From contig JAFAFL010000094.1 in assembly GCA_023423535.1 (NCBI GenBank), positions 1-64,000 on the forward strand: a DNA stretch of 64,000 nt. Direction: 5' to 3'. Position numbers and translations under genes: made by a program. The notes under the pieces were generated by a model, which did no database searches, had not been told where the DNA came from, and was given only the letters and a program-made list of their open reading frames with translations. This DNA comes from Pseudomonadota bacterium. Lineage in GTDB: Bacteria; Myxococcota; Myxococcia; Myxococcales; Myxococcaceae. This document shows, piece after piece, positions 37,411 to 45,692 of this stretch (the stretch's first letter is position 1; the number at the start of each line of letters is the position of its first letter).

Positions 37411-37426
37411 CAGTGACTCTCAGTGA
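37411..37426. repeat. Direct repeat CAGTGA, one helical turn apart
   Basis: CAGTGA at 37411-37416 and 37421-37426 are separated by CTCT, giving a 10-bp period, in the AT-richer 116-bp gap between the Xre gene and lptD. It could be a binding site for a dimeric regulator such as the adjacent Xre protein. Confidence 0.3.
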
Positions 37427-37452
37427 AGGAATCCGGGAAATTGCAGTGTTTC

Positions 37453-39957
37453 TTATCCCTTCGTTCCGAAGTTCCCGAACTGGTGGATGGTGAGGTTCGC
37501 TCCGACGTCCGGGTTCTGCAGGTGGGTCCCGAGAAACCCACGTGCCCCGTCGCCTCGCGGCCGCAGCCACGCGTAGACCTCCAGCCGCCAGCAGTTGCAT
37601 CCCGGTCCATAAGAGAGCGCTGCCAGTTGTTGCGGCAGGCGCTGCCACGGGATCTCGACCTCCGGTTGATAGAAGCCCTCGTAGCGGACGCCGAGCCCGA
37701 ACGGGAAGAGGTGGCGGAAGCCCGCGTGCAGCTGCCGGGCGCGGGAGGCGCGGGCCAGCTCGTCGCCGGAGAAGGTGGAGAGCGGCCGGCCCACCAGCTC
37801 GTCGATGCCCGCGCGCAGCGGGTCCGAGCCGACGGAGAGCAGGTCGTCGTAGGAGGCGAAGAGCGAGGTGCCCTTGCCGTTGTCCATGTGGATGCGGCCG
37901 CTGAACTGGCTGATGCGACGGGTGGGGAGGTCGTAGCGGACGACGCCGCTGAGCGAGACCGGGCCCTGCTGCAGCGTCAGCGCCGCATACGTGTCCGCCA
38001 CCTTCTGGCGCTGCAGATCGAAGCCCTGCCCCAGGTCGAGCCGGAAGAGCTCGCGGTAGGTGTCGCCCTGCCAGAGCCCGAACTCCTGCCGCAGCTCGGT
38101 CACCGCCTGGAAGATGCCGTCCGGACGGATGGCCGAGTCCACCGCGTCGTAGGGCTGGGCCTCGGGAGAGCCGGGCACGTCGAGCTCCACGCTGCGGAGA
38201 ACGAACGGCGCCCAGCGCACGTCCGCGCGCGGGGTGATCCGGTGCCGCAGCCCGCCCTGCCCGTGACGTCCGGGGAAGTCCGCGACGAGGGTGGTGTCCG
38301 CGCGGGTGCCGAGCAGCGCGTAGCCGCGGTGCGCGGTCTGGCCGGTGAACTCGGAGAACCAGAGGGTCTCGCGGAGGGAGAGATACGGCGTGACCCGCGC
38401 GAAGCGGCCGAAGCCGAACGGTGCGGAGAGCCTCGGGTTGAGGTCCAGCCGCTCGCGGGCCTCGCGCTCGCCCGGCTCGAAGCGGCCGTTGGACTGCAGC
38501 GGATCGCGCGCCGCCGGATCGATGGGCGGGGTGCGGAAGACGCCGTCGGTGCCCTCGTCACCCCACGACGCGTTGAGCGGACCGATGCGCGCGAGTTCCA
38601 CGCTGCCGCCGACACGCAGCGGGCCGTCCTCGGTGATCGCGCGGTCGAGCAGCGTCCAGGTCAGCGCGGGGCCACGGGCAAAGGTGCGGGGGCCGCGCAG
38701 GAGGTTTCCCTCGCGGTCGCGGTCGTTGCGGAGGAGGTCGGTGCCCACCGGCGCGTCGCCCGCGTACATCGGCTGGCGGACCACCGCGTCGATGCCGAAG
38801 TAGGCGCCGTGCGAGCGGTGCGCGACGACCGCGGTGGAGCGCAGGTACTCCGCCTGCCGCGCGAGCACGTCCGCGGTGATGTCCACGAGGTAGTAGCCGT
38901 CCGAGATCGCGCCGAGGTCCACCCGGTTTCGCCAGCCGTTTCCCATGTCCTGCACGTGGAGCCAGGAGAGCTCGCCGCGCAGACCGCGCGGCTGACCTTC
39001 GAGCTGGAACTCGCGCTGGAAGTGGAAGGGGTTCCGGCGGTCCTTCAGATCGTAGAGGAGCCCGAGCGTGGCGCGGCCGCCGAGCTGCGGGGTGGGCTGG
39101 TAGCGGAATTCGGTGTGCAGCCGCGGGCCGCGGATGCCGATGGGAGAGTCCACGCGTTCTCCGCTGACCGGATCCCGCTCCGTGGCGCCGCGGTAGTAGC
39201 CCGGCGTGAACGTCATGTCGTAGCTCTCGCCGAGCGTGAGGAAGAAGGGCTGCTCGAAGGAGAAGCCGTTCAGCGCGCTGTTCGTGGGGCGCGGTACGAG
39301 CAGGCCGGTGCGCCGGTCGGAGAGCGGCACGTAGAGCCAGGGCACGGCGAAGATCGGCACCTGGTACACGTAGATGACAGGCCAGGTGAGGATCGCGCGC
39401 TCGCCCATCTCGACCTGCGCGCGCTTCGCCTCCACCCGCCAGGAGGGCTCGGTGGGATCGCAGTCGCAGGGCGTGAAGGAGAGCCCGTCCACGAGGAACT
39501 CGTTCTCCGCGATGCGCTTGATCCGCGTGCCGGTGATGCTGAGCACCGTCTCTCCGGTGCGCTTGAGCTCCTGCGGCGTCTTCGCGGCGAGCAGCTGCTC
39601 CACCGTGACGTTGCGCTTGCGCATGAAGAGGCCGCCGACGATCTCCGCCTCCAGCGACTTGATGTCGACGCGCACCTCCTCCGCCACGCCCGCGAGCAGG
39701 CCGCTCACGAACATCACGTTGCCCTTCGCGTACGCGGTCTGCGCGGCCTGGTCGTAGACGACCTCGTCGGCGCGCACGGTGACCTCGTCCGTGCGGAGCA
39801 TGGTGTTGCCCTTCGCCTGCAGCCGCTGCTGCGAGGGCTCGTAGAGGAGCTGGTCCGCGGCGAGCAGGACCTTCTGGCCACCGGGAAGCTCTGCCTCGGT
39901 GGCGAGCGGGATCTGGGCTCCGGCAACGCAGAGCAACAGCGAGAGTGCGACGTTCAC
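37453..39957 (-). CDS. lptD: LPS-assembly protein LptD
   Basis: The 834-residue product starts at a GTG overlapping the AMIN gene stop (GTGA). A short signal peptide is followed by an OstA/LptA-like jellyroll (about residues 28-150: LLAADQLLYEPSQQRLQAKG, then AYAKGNVMF). The PVIYVYQVPIFAVPWLYVPL segment leads into a large outer-membrane beta-barrel (about 200-834) that inserts lipopolysaccharide into the outer leaflet. Cysteine pairs CDCD (about 172) and CNC near the C-terminus resemble the disulfide-forming cysteines of E. coli LptD. It is somewhat longer than the usual 780 residues. Confidence 0.88.
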   Translation of the reverse strand: MNVALSLLLCVAGAQIPLATEAELPGGQKVLLAADQLLYEPSQQRLQAKGNTMLRTDEVTVRADEVVYDQAAQTAYAKGNVMFVSGLLAGVAEEVRVDIKSLEAEIVGGLFMRKRNVTVEQLLAAKTPQELKRTGETVLSITGTRIKRIAENEFLVDGLSFTPCDCDPTEPSWRVEAKRAQVEMGERAILTWPVIYVYQVPIFAVPWLYVPLSDRRTGLLVPRPTNSALNGFSFEQPFFLTLGESYDMTFTPGYYRGATERDPVSGERVDSPIGIRGPRLHTEFRYQPTPQLGGRATLGLLYDLKDRRNPFHFQREFQLEGQPRGLRGELSWLHVQDMGNGWRNRVDLGAISDGYYLVDITADVLARQAEYLRSTAVVAHRSHGAYFGIDAVVRQPMYAGDAPVGTDLLRNDRDREGNLLRGPRTFARGPALTWTLLDRAITEDGPLRVGGSVELARIGPLNASWGDEGTDGVFRTPPIDPAARDPLQSNGRFEPGEREARERLDLNPRLSAPFGFGRFARVTPYLSLRETLWFSEFTGQTAHRGYALLGTRADTTLVADFPGRHGQGGLRHRITPRADVRWAPFVLRSVELDVPGSPEAQPYDAVDSAIRPDGIFQAVTELRQEFGLWQGDTYRELFRLDLGQGFDLQRQKVADTYAALTLQQGPVSLSGVVRYDLPTRRISQFSGRIHMDNGKGTSLFASYDDLLSVGSDPLRAGIDELVGRPLSTFSGDELARASRARQLHAGFRHLFPFGLGVRYEGFYQPEVEIPWQRLPQQLAALSYGPGCNCWRLEVYAWLRPRGDGARGFLGTHLQNPDVGANLTIHQFGNFGTKG

Positions 39958-42137
39958 CTGGGGTCCTGGAACTCGAGCTGCAGCTCACCTGCGGCCGGGC
40001 GAGCCTGATACGGAGCCGGGCGGGTGAGCCGGATCTCCACGTGCACGTCCGCGCCCACCTGCCTCGCGCGGACCTCGCGGACGGCGGTGCCGAAGAACGA
40101 CGCATCGAACGGGCGCGCGTTGTTCGGTGAGCCGATGCGCGTGTTCTGCAATTCGAGCACGACGGTCGTCGCGTCCTCTTCGCGCAGCGCCCAGGCGGGC
40201 ATCGCGTTACCGCCCTCGAAGCGCACGAAGACTCGGGCGCCGGAGTTCACCGGACGGAAGCCGACGAGTGCGACCGTGCTGGGCGTGCCGGGGCGGGACG
40301 GAGTCTCGCGATCCTGACGCTGCCGCTCGCGCTCCTGCAGTGCCCGCTCGCGCTCCGCTTCCTGCGCGCGCAGCCGGGCCTCGTCGCGGGCGCGCCGCTC
40401 CTCCGCCTGACGCCGCTGCTCGGCCTCGGCCCGGGCGCGGCGATCCGCTTCTTCGCGCTGGCGGGCTTCGGCTTCGGCCCTCTGCCGCTGCTCCGCTTCG
40501 GCGCGTTGACGGGCCTGCGCTTCCGCCGCTTCACGCTCGCGGGCTTCGGCCTCTTCCCTCTTCCGCTGCTCCTCCTCCGCGCGCTGACGGGCCTGCGCCT
40601 CCGCCTCTGCGCGCCTCTTCGCGTCAGCCTCGGCCTTCGCGCGGGCCTCCTCCTCCGCGCGCTGACGGGCCTGCGCCTCCGCCTCCGCGCGCCTCTTCGC
40701 GTCAGCCTCGGCCTTCGCGCGGGCCTCCTCCTCCGCACGGCGCTTCGCCTCGTCGGCCTTGCGCTGAGACTGCAGCTGCCGCTCCTGCTCCGCCGCGCGG
40801 CGTGCCTCGGCCTCCCTTGCGCGATCGGCCTCGGCCTGCCGCTTCGCCGCCTCTTCCGCGCGACGCTGCTCCTCTTCCTGGGCCTTGCGCTCGTCGGCCG
40901 CTCGCTGCTTCGCCTCGGCTTCGGCTCGCCGCGCCTCTTCGGCCTCGCGCTTCGCAGCCGCCTCCGCGCGCTGCCGCTCCGCCTCCTGCGCCTTGCGCTC
41001 CTCGGCCGCGAGCCGCTTCGCCTCGGCCTCCTCCTCCCGCCGCTCCGCCTCCGCCCGGCGCGCCTCCTCCTGCGCCTTCTGCCGGGCTTCGGCCTGCGCC
41101 CGCCGCTCCTCCTCGGCGCGCTGCGCTGCCTCCGCGGCGGCCCGCTTCTTCTCCTCGGCGGCGAGACGCTTCTGCTCGGCCTCCTGCGCGCGCTGTTCGG
41201 CCGCGGCGCGTCGTGCCTCCTCCTCCGCCCGCTTGCGGTCGGCCTCCTGCGCCCGGCGCTCCTCGTCGGCCCGCTTCTTCGCCTCCGCCATCGCGCGCTG
41301 GCGCTCCGCTTCGGCCTCACGTCGCTGACGGGCCTCCTCCGCCTTGCGTTCGGCCTCGAGCTTCCGCGCCTCCTCCGCCGCGCGCTTCTGCTCCGCCTCC
41401 TGCGCCCGGCGCTCCTCCTCCGCGCGCTTCTTCGCCTCCGCGGCGGCCTTGCGATCCTCCTCGAGCTTCTGCCGGCGCTCCTCCTCGGCGCGCTTCTCCG
41501 CCTCGGCCCTTTCACGAGCGGCCTGTTCGGCCTCGGCCTTCAGCCGGCGCTCCTCCTCCGCCCTCGCGCGCGCGGCCTCTTCGGCGTTCTTCTTCGCGAC
41601 CTCCGCGTGGGCCTGCGCCTCGCGCTCCGCCTCCTCCTTGCGCTTGCGCTCCTCGGCGAGCTGACGCGCCTGCTCCTCCGCGCGCCGCGCCTCCGCCTCG
41701 CGAGCCTCTTTTGCCGCCTGTTCTCGCGCGAGGAGCTGCGGATCGGGTTCGTTCGCCGCCGTGCCGGTGACTCGCACTACCAGCGTGTTGCCCTTCGCTT
41801 CGACGACCCACTCCACCTCGCGCTCGAAACCGATGAGCACCCGCGCGATCGCCGCGGACTGCGAGCCGTAGGAGGCGGTCCGCACGCCGGTGATCCCGCG
41901 TTGGCCGGGGATGATCTCCGGCACGCCGGCAAAGACCGCCTCGCTCACGTCGATGACCACGCGGTAGGGGTTGTCGAGACTGAAGGAGGAGAACGAAGGC
42001 TGGCGCGAGCCTGAGATCTCCACCGCGCCGTCACGCACGGTCACGGAGGTGATCCGGTTCAGCTCGACCCTGTCCTGGGCGAGGGCGAGCGCCGGGAGAA
42101 CGAGCGCCGCCCACAGCCCGAGCCGCACGGTGCGCAT
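39954..42137 (-). CDS. AMIN - long charged helix - AMIN-like exported protein
   Basis: The 727-residue product has a signal peptide (1-20), then an AMIN domain (about 23-125: RITSVTVRDGAVEISGS, NPYRVVIDVSEAV). Next comes about 470 residues of almost pure Glu/Arg/Ala/Lys/Gln helix (140-612), and a second beta-rich AMIN-like domain (about 615-727) ending in ELQLEFQDPR. AMIN domains bind peptidoglycan or target proteins within the envelope. A straight helix of this length would span about 70 nm, far more than a periplasm, so it must fold back, coil or lie along the envelope. Coupling to lptD suggests an envelope-assembly role; that is inference. Confidence 0.8.
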   Translation of the reverse strand: MRTVRLGLWAALVLPALALAQDRVELNRITSVTVRDGAVEISGSRQPSFSSFSLDNPYRVVIDVSEAVFAGVPEIIPGQRGITGVRTASYGSQSAAIARVLIGFEREVEWVVEAKGNTLVVRVTGTAANEPDPQLLAREQAAKEAREAEARRAEEQARQLAEERKRKEEAEREAQAHAEVAKKNAEEAARARAEEERRLKAEAEQAARERAEAEKRAEEERRQKLEEDRKAAAEAKKRAEEERRAQEAEQKRAAEEARKLEAERKAEEARQRREAEAERQRAMAEAKKRADEERRAQEADRKRAEEEARRAAAEQRAQEAEQKRLAAEEKKRAAAEAAQRAEEERRAQAEARQKAQEEARRAEAERREEEAEAKRLAAEERKAQEAERQRAEAAAKREAEEARRAEAEAKQRAADERKAQEEEQRRAEEAAKRQAEADRAREAEARRAAEQERQLQSQRKADEAKRRAEEEARAKAEADAKRRAEAEAQARQRAEEEARAKAEADAKRRAEAEAQARQRAEEEQRKREEAEAREREAAEAQARQRAEAEQRQRAEAEARQREEADRRARAEAEQRRQAEERRARDEARLRAQEAERERALQERERQRQDRETPSRPGTPSTVALVGFRPVNSGARVFVRFEGGNAMPAWALREEDATTVVLELQNTRIGSPNNARPFDASFFGTAVREVRARQVGADVHVEIRLTRPAPYQARPAAGELQLEFQDPR
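40581..40736 (-). repeat. Perfect-register 78-bp tandem duplication in the long-helix gene
   Basis: Copy 1 (40581-40658) and copy 2 (40659-40736) differ by about one base. Each encodes 26 residues of charged helix (residues about 468-519 of the AMIN-helix protein). The near-identity points to a recent duplication, in contrast to the diverged heptad-like repeats around it. Confidence 0.8.
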
Positions 42138-42194
42138 GGGCCGGAAAAGCTAGCACTTCGTTGAGAGCGCCCAACTTTTCGCTGCAGAGACCGT

Positions 42195-43478
42195 TCAGCG
42201 TCCGTCGCGACGCGGGAGCGAGGGCCGCTTGTGGCGGTGGCTGCGCGCGTACTCGACGAGGTTCTTCACGTCGTAGCAGATCTGCCGGATGTCGTGCCCC
42301 ATGGTCAGCTCGATGTGGCTGTTGCCCTTCACCGGCCGCCAGAGGAGGTACTCGCTCTGCGCCGCGCGATAGACCGAACGCGTGGAGCGCACCGAGGCCA
42401 GCGGGTCCATGTCGCCGAAGATGATCGCCATCGGCACGTCGATCTTCGAGAAGCCGCGCTTGAAGTCGTAGCCGGTGCGGTAGCAGACGAGCTCGCCGTT
42501 GCGGATCCACCGCGCGAACTGCTCGATCACCCCGCGCGGTTCCGGTGAGCCGCCCTCGCGCAGGAGCCAGCGGATGTCCGCGCTGCTGACCCTGCTCATG
42601 TTCGACAGCCGGTTGAGCCGGACGAGCAGCTTGTGGAAGGCCGGGAAGTTCTCCGCACGCCCCAGCTGGTGCTCGAGCTGCTTGAGGAACCAGTCCACCG
42701 GAACGTTGGTGAAGCGCCAGTCCTCCGGCGCTCCGTCGGGCGCGAGCCTCTTCTTCAGATCGTTCGAGACCACGCCGGCCGCCTTCGCGAGCAGCGCGCG
42801 TCCCTTGTGCACGGCCTTGCGCTCGAGGTTCGCCGCCGCGAGCAGCCCATCCAGACCGCCGAGCATCAGCGGCCCCGCGAGCGAGATCGCGCGGAGGAAG
42901 AGCACGCCCGCGCCGATGTCCGAGGCCGCGCCGATGGTGACGATGCCCTCGAAGTCGTCGTGGATGCCCGCGTAGCCGTAGCCGAGCATCCCGCCCATGG
43001 AGTGACCGCAGTAGAAGATGCGATCGCGCCGGGTGATGCGCTTCACCCCGCTGACCGCCGCGGGCAGGTCGTAGAGGAAGTAGCTGTCGATGTCCCAGCC
43101 GTAGTCGATGTCCGCGGGAAGCGGCCGGCCGAACTTCTGCGCGCGTTCGTGCTGAAGCTCGATGGAGCTGTTGCCGTGCCCGCGCAGCTCGAGGATGTGG
43201 ATGTCGATGCCGAAGAACAGGAGGTTCTTCACGAACTGGCCGCTCGTCCACGTGTGCCGGTTCTGGCTGAAGCCGTGCACGAGGAGCATGGGCTCGCCGA
43301 GCAGAGGCTGCGGAAAGACCTGGGGCTTCGGGCGGTAGCGGGTGATGGAGAGCGACCAGCCGTCCGCGGTGTCCACGAGGTAGCGGGTCTTCGTGTAGAG
43401 CGACCGGAACTCCACGTCGTCCACCGTGATGGCCGACGCGCTCGTCTGCTCTGCCTGCTTCCAATCGGGGACCCGCAT
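42195..43478 (-). CDS. Alpha/beta hydrolase
   Basis: The product is about 427 residues from the ATG at 43478, with a TAGATT -10-like hexamer 7 nt upstream; a TTG 9 nt earlier is in frame. The fold is clear: MLLVHGFSQNRHTW provides the oxyanion HG motif, ELRGHGNSS follows, and the nucleophile elbow is GHSMGG with serine about 160. An IFGDMDPLAS segment supplies the likely acid and GNSHIELTMG the catalytic histidine. No signal peptide is visible. Substrate unknown; the spacing resembles lipases and polyhydroxyalkanoate-type acyl transferases. Confidence 0.85.
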   Translation of the reverse strand: MRVPDWKQAEQTSASAITVDDVEFRSLYTKTRYLVDTADGWSLSITRYRPKPQVFPQPLLGEPMLLVHGFSQNRHTWTSGQFVKNLLFFGIDIHILELRGHGNSSIELQHERAQKFGRPLPADIDYGWDIDSYFLYDLPAAVSGVKRITRRDRIFYCGHSMGGMLGYGYAGIHDDFEGIVTIGAASDIGAGVLFLRAISLAGPLMLGGLDGLLAAANLERKAVHKGRALLAKAAGVVSNDLKKRLAPDGAPEDWRFTNVPVDWFLKQLEHQLGRAENFPAFHKLLVRLNRLSNMSRVSSADIRWLLREGGSPEPRGVIEQFARWIRNGELVCYRTGYDFKRGFSKIDVPMAIIFGDMDPLASVRSTRSVYRAAQSEYLLWRPVKGNSHIELTMGHDIRQICYDVKNLVEYARSHRHKRPSLPRRDGR

Positions 43479-43488
43479 CACCTTCAAT

Positions 43489-44745
43489 CTAGGTGCCGAT
43501 CGGTCTTCCCGCCAGCAGACGGATCTGGCCGATCAAGAAGAGAGAGCCGGTGCACACGACGAGGTCGTCGCTGTCCGCTTTCGAGCGCGCGGCGTTCAAG
43601 GCCTCGCTCGCGTTCGGGTGCACGTGGACGTTCGGGTTCAGCGCACACGCCTCGGCTTCGTACTGCGCCGGCTGCAGCGAGCGCGGGTTGTCCACCGGCG
43701 CGAGGTGGACGGACGCACAGCGCGGGAAGAGCGTCCGCATCATCGGCCCGTGGTCCTTGTCGGAGAGCACGCCGAAGACGAGGTGCACGCGGCGGTTCGG
43801 ATAGACGTCATTCAACGCATCAACGAGCGCCTGAGCGCCTGCCGGGTTGTGCGCGCCGTCGAGCACGGTGAGCGGGTTCGGGAGCGAGAGGCGTTCGAGC
43901 CTTCCGGGCCAACGGGTGCTCGCCAGACCGCGGAGGACGTTGTCGGCGGTGACCTTCAGCGAGGGGACACGTGCGCCCAGCAGCGCGAGCGCTTCGACCG
44001 CGCAGGCCGCGTTGTCGCGCTGGTGTGGACCTTCGAGGCCGAGCTGCACGCGCGCTGCCGCTGTGGAGAAGTCCCGGCCGAGCACCCGGACCTCTCCCGC
44101 CTGCACCTGCCGCGCGTACGCTTCGATCACCGCCAGCGCTTCGGGCGCCTGCCGTCCGACGACGACGGGCACGCCGCGCTTGAGGATCCCCGCCTTCTCC
44201 GCGGCGATCTTCTCCAGCGTGTCGCCGAGGTAAGCCGTGTGGTCGAAGGAGATCGGCGTGAGGATCGTCACCTCCGGCAGCACCGCGTTCGTCGCGTCGA
44301 GCCGCCCGCCGAGGCCCGTCTCCAGCACCGCCACCGCCACCCGCTCCTGCGCGAAGTGCCAGAGCGCGTCGAGGGTGCCGAACTCGAAGTAGGTCAGCTC
44401 GGTGACGCCGCCGCCTAAGCGCGCGCGGACCTCTTCGATCCGCTGATCGAGCAGCGAGTCGCTGATGGGCTCGCCACCGACCCGGAACCGCTCGTTGACG
44501 CGCTCGAGATGCGGCGAGGTGTAGAGCCCGGCGCGAAGCCCCTGCGCGTGCAGACACGACGCGAGGAACGCGCAGGTCGAACCCTTGCCGTTGGTGCCGG
44601 CGACGTGGACGGACGGAAAGGTGCGCTCCGGATGGCCGAGCGCCTCGAGTGCCGCCTCGATGCGGTCGAGGCCGAGCTTGATCGACGACGGCGAGAGCGA
44701 CTCGAGGAAGCCTCTCCCCTTCGCGCCCTCTGCTCCTGCGCTCAC
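43489..44745 (-). CDS. folC: Folylpolyglutamate/dihydrofolate synthase
   Basis: The 418-residue product starts at a GTG overlapping the accD stop (GTGA). The Mur-ligase-type ATP site is visible as VHVAGTNGKGST (about residues 47-57), followed by SPHLERVNERFRVGG. The central ILTPISFDHTAYLGDTLEKI motif and a later VLDGAHNPAGAQAL complete the family pattern. FolC adds glutamate to dihydropteroate and/or tetrahydrofolate. The accD-folC pairing is common in bacteria, which supports the call. Cytosolic. Confidence 0.95.
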   Translation of the reverse strand: MSAGAEGAKGRGFLESLSPSSIKLGLDRIEAALEALGHPERTFPSVHVAGTNGKGSTCAFLASCLHAQGLRAGLYTSPHLERVNERFRVGGEPISDSLLDQRIEEVRARLGGGVTELTYFEFGTLDALWHFAQERVAVAVLETGLGGRLDATNAVLPEVTILTPISFDHTAYLGDTLEKIAAEKAGILKRGVPVVVGRQAPEALAVIEAYARQVQAGEVRVLGRDFSTAAARVQLGLEGPHQRDNAACAVEALALLGARVPSLKVTADNVLRGLASTRWPGRLERLSLPNPLTVLDGAHNPAGAQALVDALNDVYPNRRVHLVFGVLSDKDHGPMMRTLFPRCASVHLAPVDNPRSLQPAQYEAEACALNPNVHVHPNASEALNAARSKADSDDLVVCTGSLFLIGQIRLLAGRPIGT

Positions 44746-45599
44746 CCCAGCAGCCCGAGCAACTGCCCGAGCTTCGCGCGCATGTCCTTGCGCGGAACGA
44801 TCGCGTCGATCATCCCGTGCTCGACGAGGAACTCGGAGCGCTGGAAGCCCTCGGGGAGCTTCTGGCGGATGGTCTGCTCGATCACGCGCGGGCCGGCGAA
44901 GCCGATGAGCGCCTTCGGCTCGGCGATGACCACGTCGCCCAGCCAGGAGAAGGACGCGGCCACCCCGCCGGTGGTCGGGTGCAGGAGCACCGAGATGTAC
45001 GGCTTGCGCACCTCGCGGAAGCGCGAGATCGCCGCGGAGGTCTTCGCCATCTGCATCAGCGAGAAGATCCCCTCCTGCATGCGCGCGCCGCCTGACGCGC
45101 TGAAGACGATCGCCGGGCAGCGCAACTCCGCCGCGCGCTCGAAGACGCGGGTGACCTTCTCGCCCACGACCGAGCCCATGGAGCCGCCCATGAACTCGAA
45201 CACGAAGGCGCCGACCGAGACGCGGTGGCCCTCGATCCGGCCCACCCCGCCGACGAACGCGTCCGGCTCGCCGAGCGCCTTGCGCGTGGAGCGCAGCCGG
45301 TCCTTGTACTTCTTCGAGTCGCTGAACCCGAGCGGGTCCTGGGGCTCGAGGCCCTGATCGAACTCCTCGAAGGTCCCGGGGTCGAGCAGCGACTCGATGC
45401 GCGCGCGCGCCGGCCACGGCATGTGGTGGCCGCAGTTGGTGCAGACGTTGAGGTTCTTCTCGATCTCGGCGCGATAGATGATCTCGTCGCACTCTTCGCA
45501 CTTGGCCCACAGGCCCTGCATGCGGCTCGGACGCTCGGCCTCTTCGGCCGACTGCGTGCGCGCGATCTTCGGTTCCTGCTTGCGGTTGAACCACGCCAT
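44742..45599 (-). CDS. accD: Acetyl-CoA carboxylase carboxyltransferase subunit beta
   Basis: The 285-residue product starts at the ATG at 45599. The N-terminal zinc ribbon is intact: CEEC (C34, C37) and CTNC (C53, C56). The carboxyltransferase core follows, with SASGGARMQEGIFSLMQMAK and TTGGVAASFSWLGD forming the acetyl-CoA and oxyanion sites. AccD and AccA together transfer CO2 from carboxybiotin to acetyl-CoA for fatty-acid synthesis; accA is not in the window. A promoter with a TTGACG -35 lies just upstream. Confidence 0.96.
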   Translation of the reverse strand: MAWFNRKQEPKIARTQSAEEAERPSRMQGLWAKCEECDEIIYRAEIEKNLNVCTNCGHHMPWPARARIESLLDPGTFEEFDQGLEPQDPLGFSDSKKYKDRLRSTRKALGEPDAFVGGVGRIEGHRVSVGAFVFEFMGGSMGSVVGEKVTRVFERAAELRCPAIVFSASGGARMQEGIFSLMQMAKTSAAISRFREVRKPYISVLLHPTTGGVAASFSWLGDVVIAEPKALIGFAGPRVIEQTIRQKLPEGFQRSEFLVEHGMIDAIVPRKDMRAKLGQLLGLLG

Positions 45600-45606
45600 G
45601 CGCGAC

Positions 45607-45635
45607 CCCGTAGTTCTACGCGGCGCGCGCGTCAA
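45607..45635 (-). promoter_or_regulatory. accD-folC promoter with internal palindrome
   Basis: Read leftward: TTGACG (45635-45630), a 17-bp spacer and TACGGG (45612-45607), 7 nt before the accD ATG. CGTAG-TT-CTACG (45609-45620) is a perfect small palindrome overlapping the -10 and the spacer, a possible operator. No Shine-Dalgarno precedes the ATG. Confidence 0.5.
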
Positions 45636-45692
45636 CGGGCGAAACGGCGGCGCGGTGCGTCAGGAGGCGCTGGGCCCTCCGCTTTGAGGGCC

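Noticed and set aside
40506..42014. Long rightward frame that reads as a leucine-rich polytopic membrane protein
   Set aside because: It is the antisense of the Glu/Arg/Ala-rich helix gene: GAG/GCG/CGC codons read backward give CTC/CGC/GCG (Leu, Arg, Ala). No Shine-Dalgarno or promoter, and the leftward frame has signal peptide and domains.
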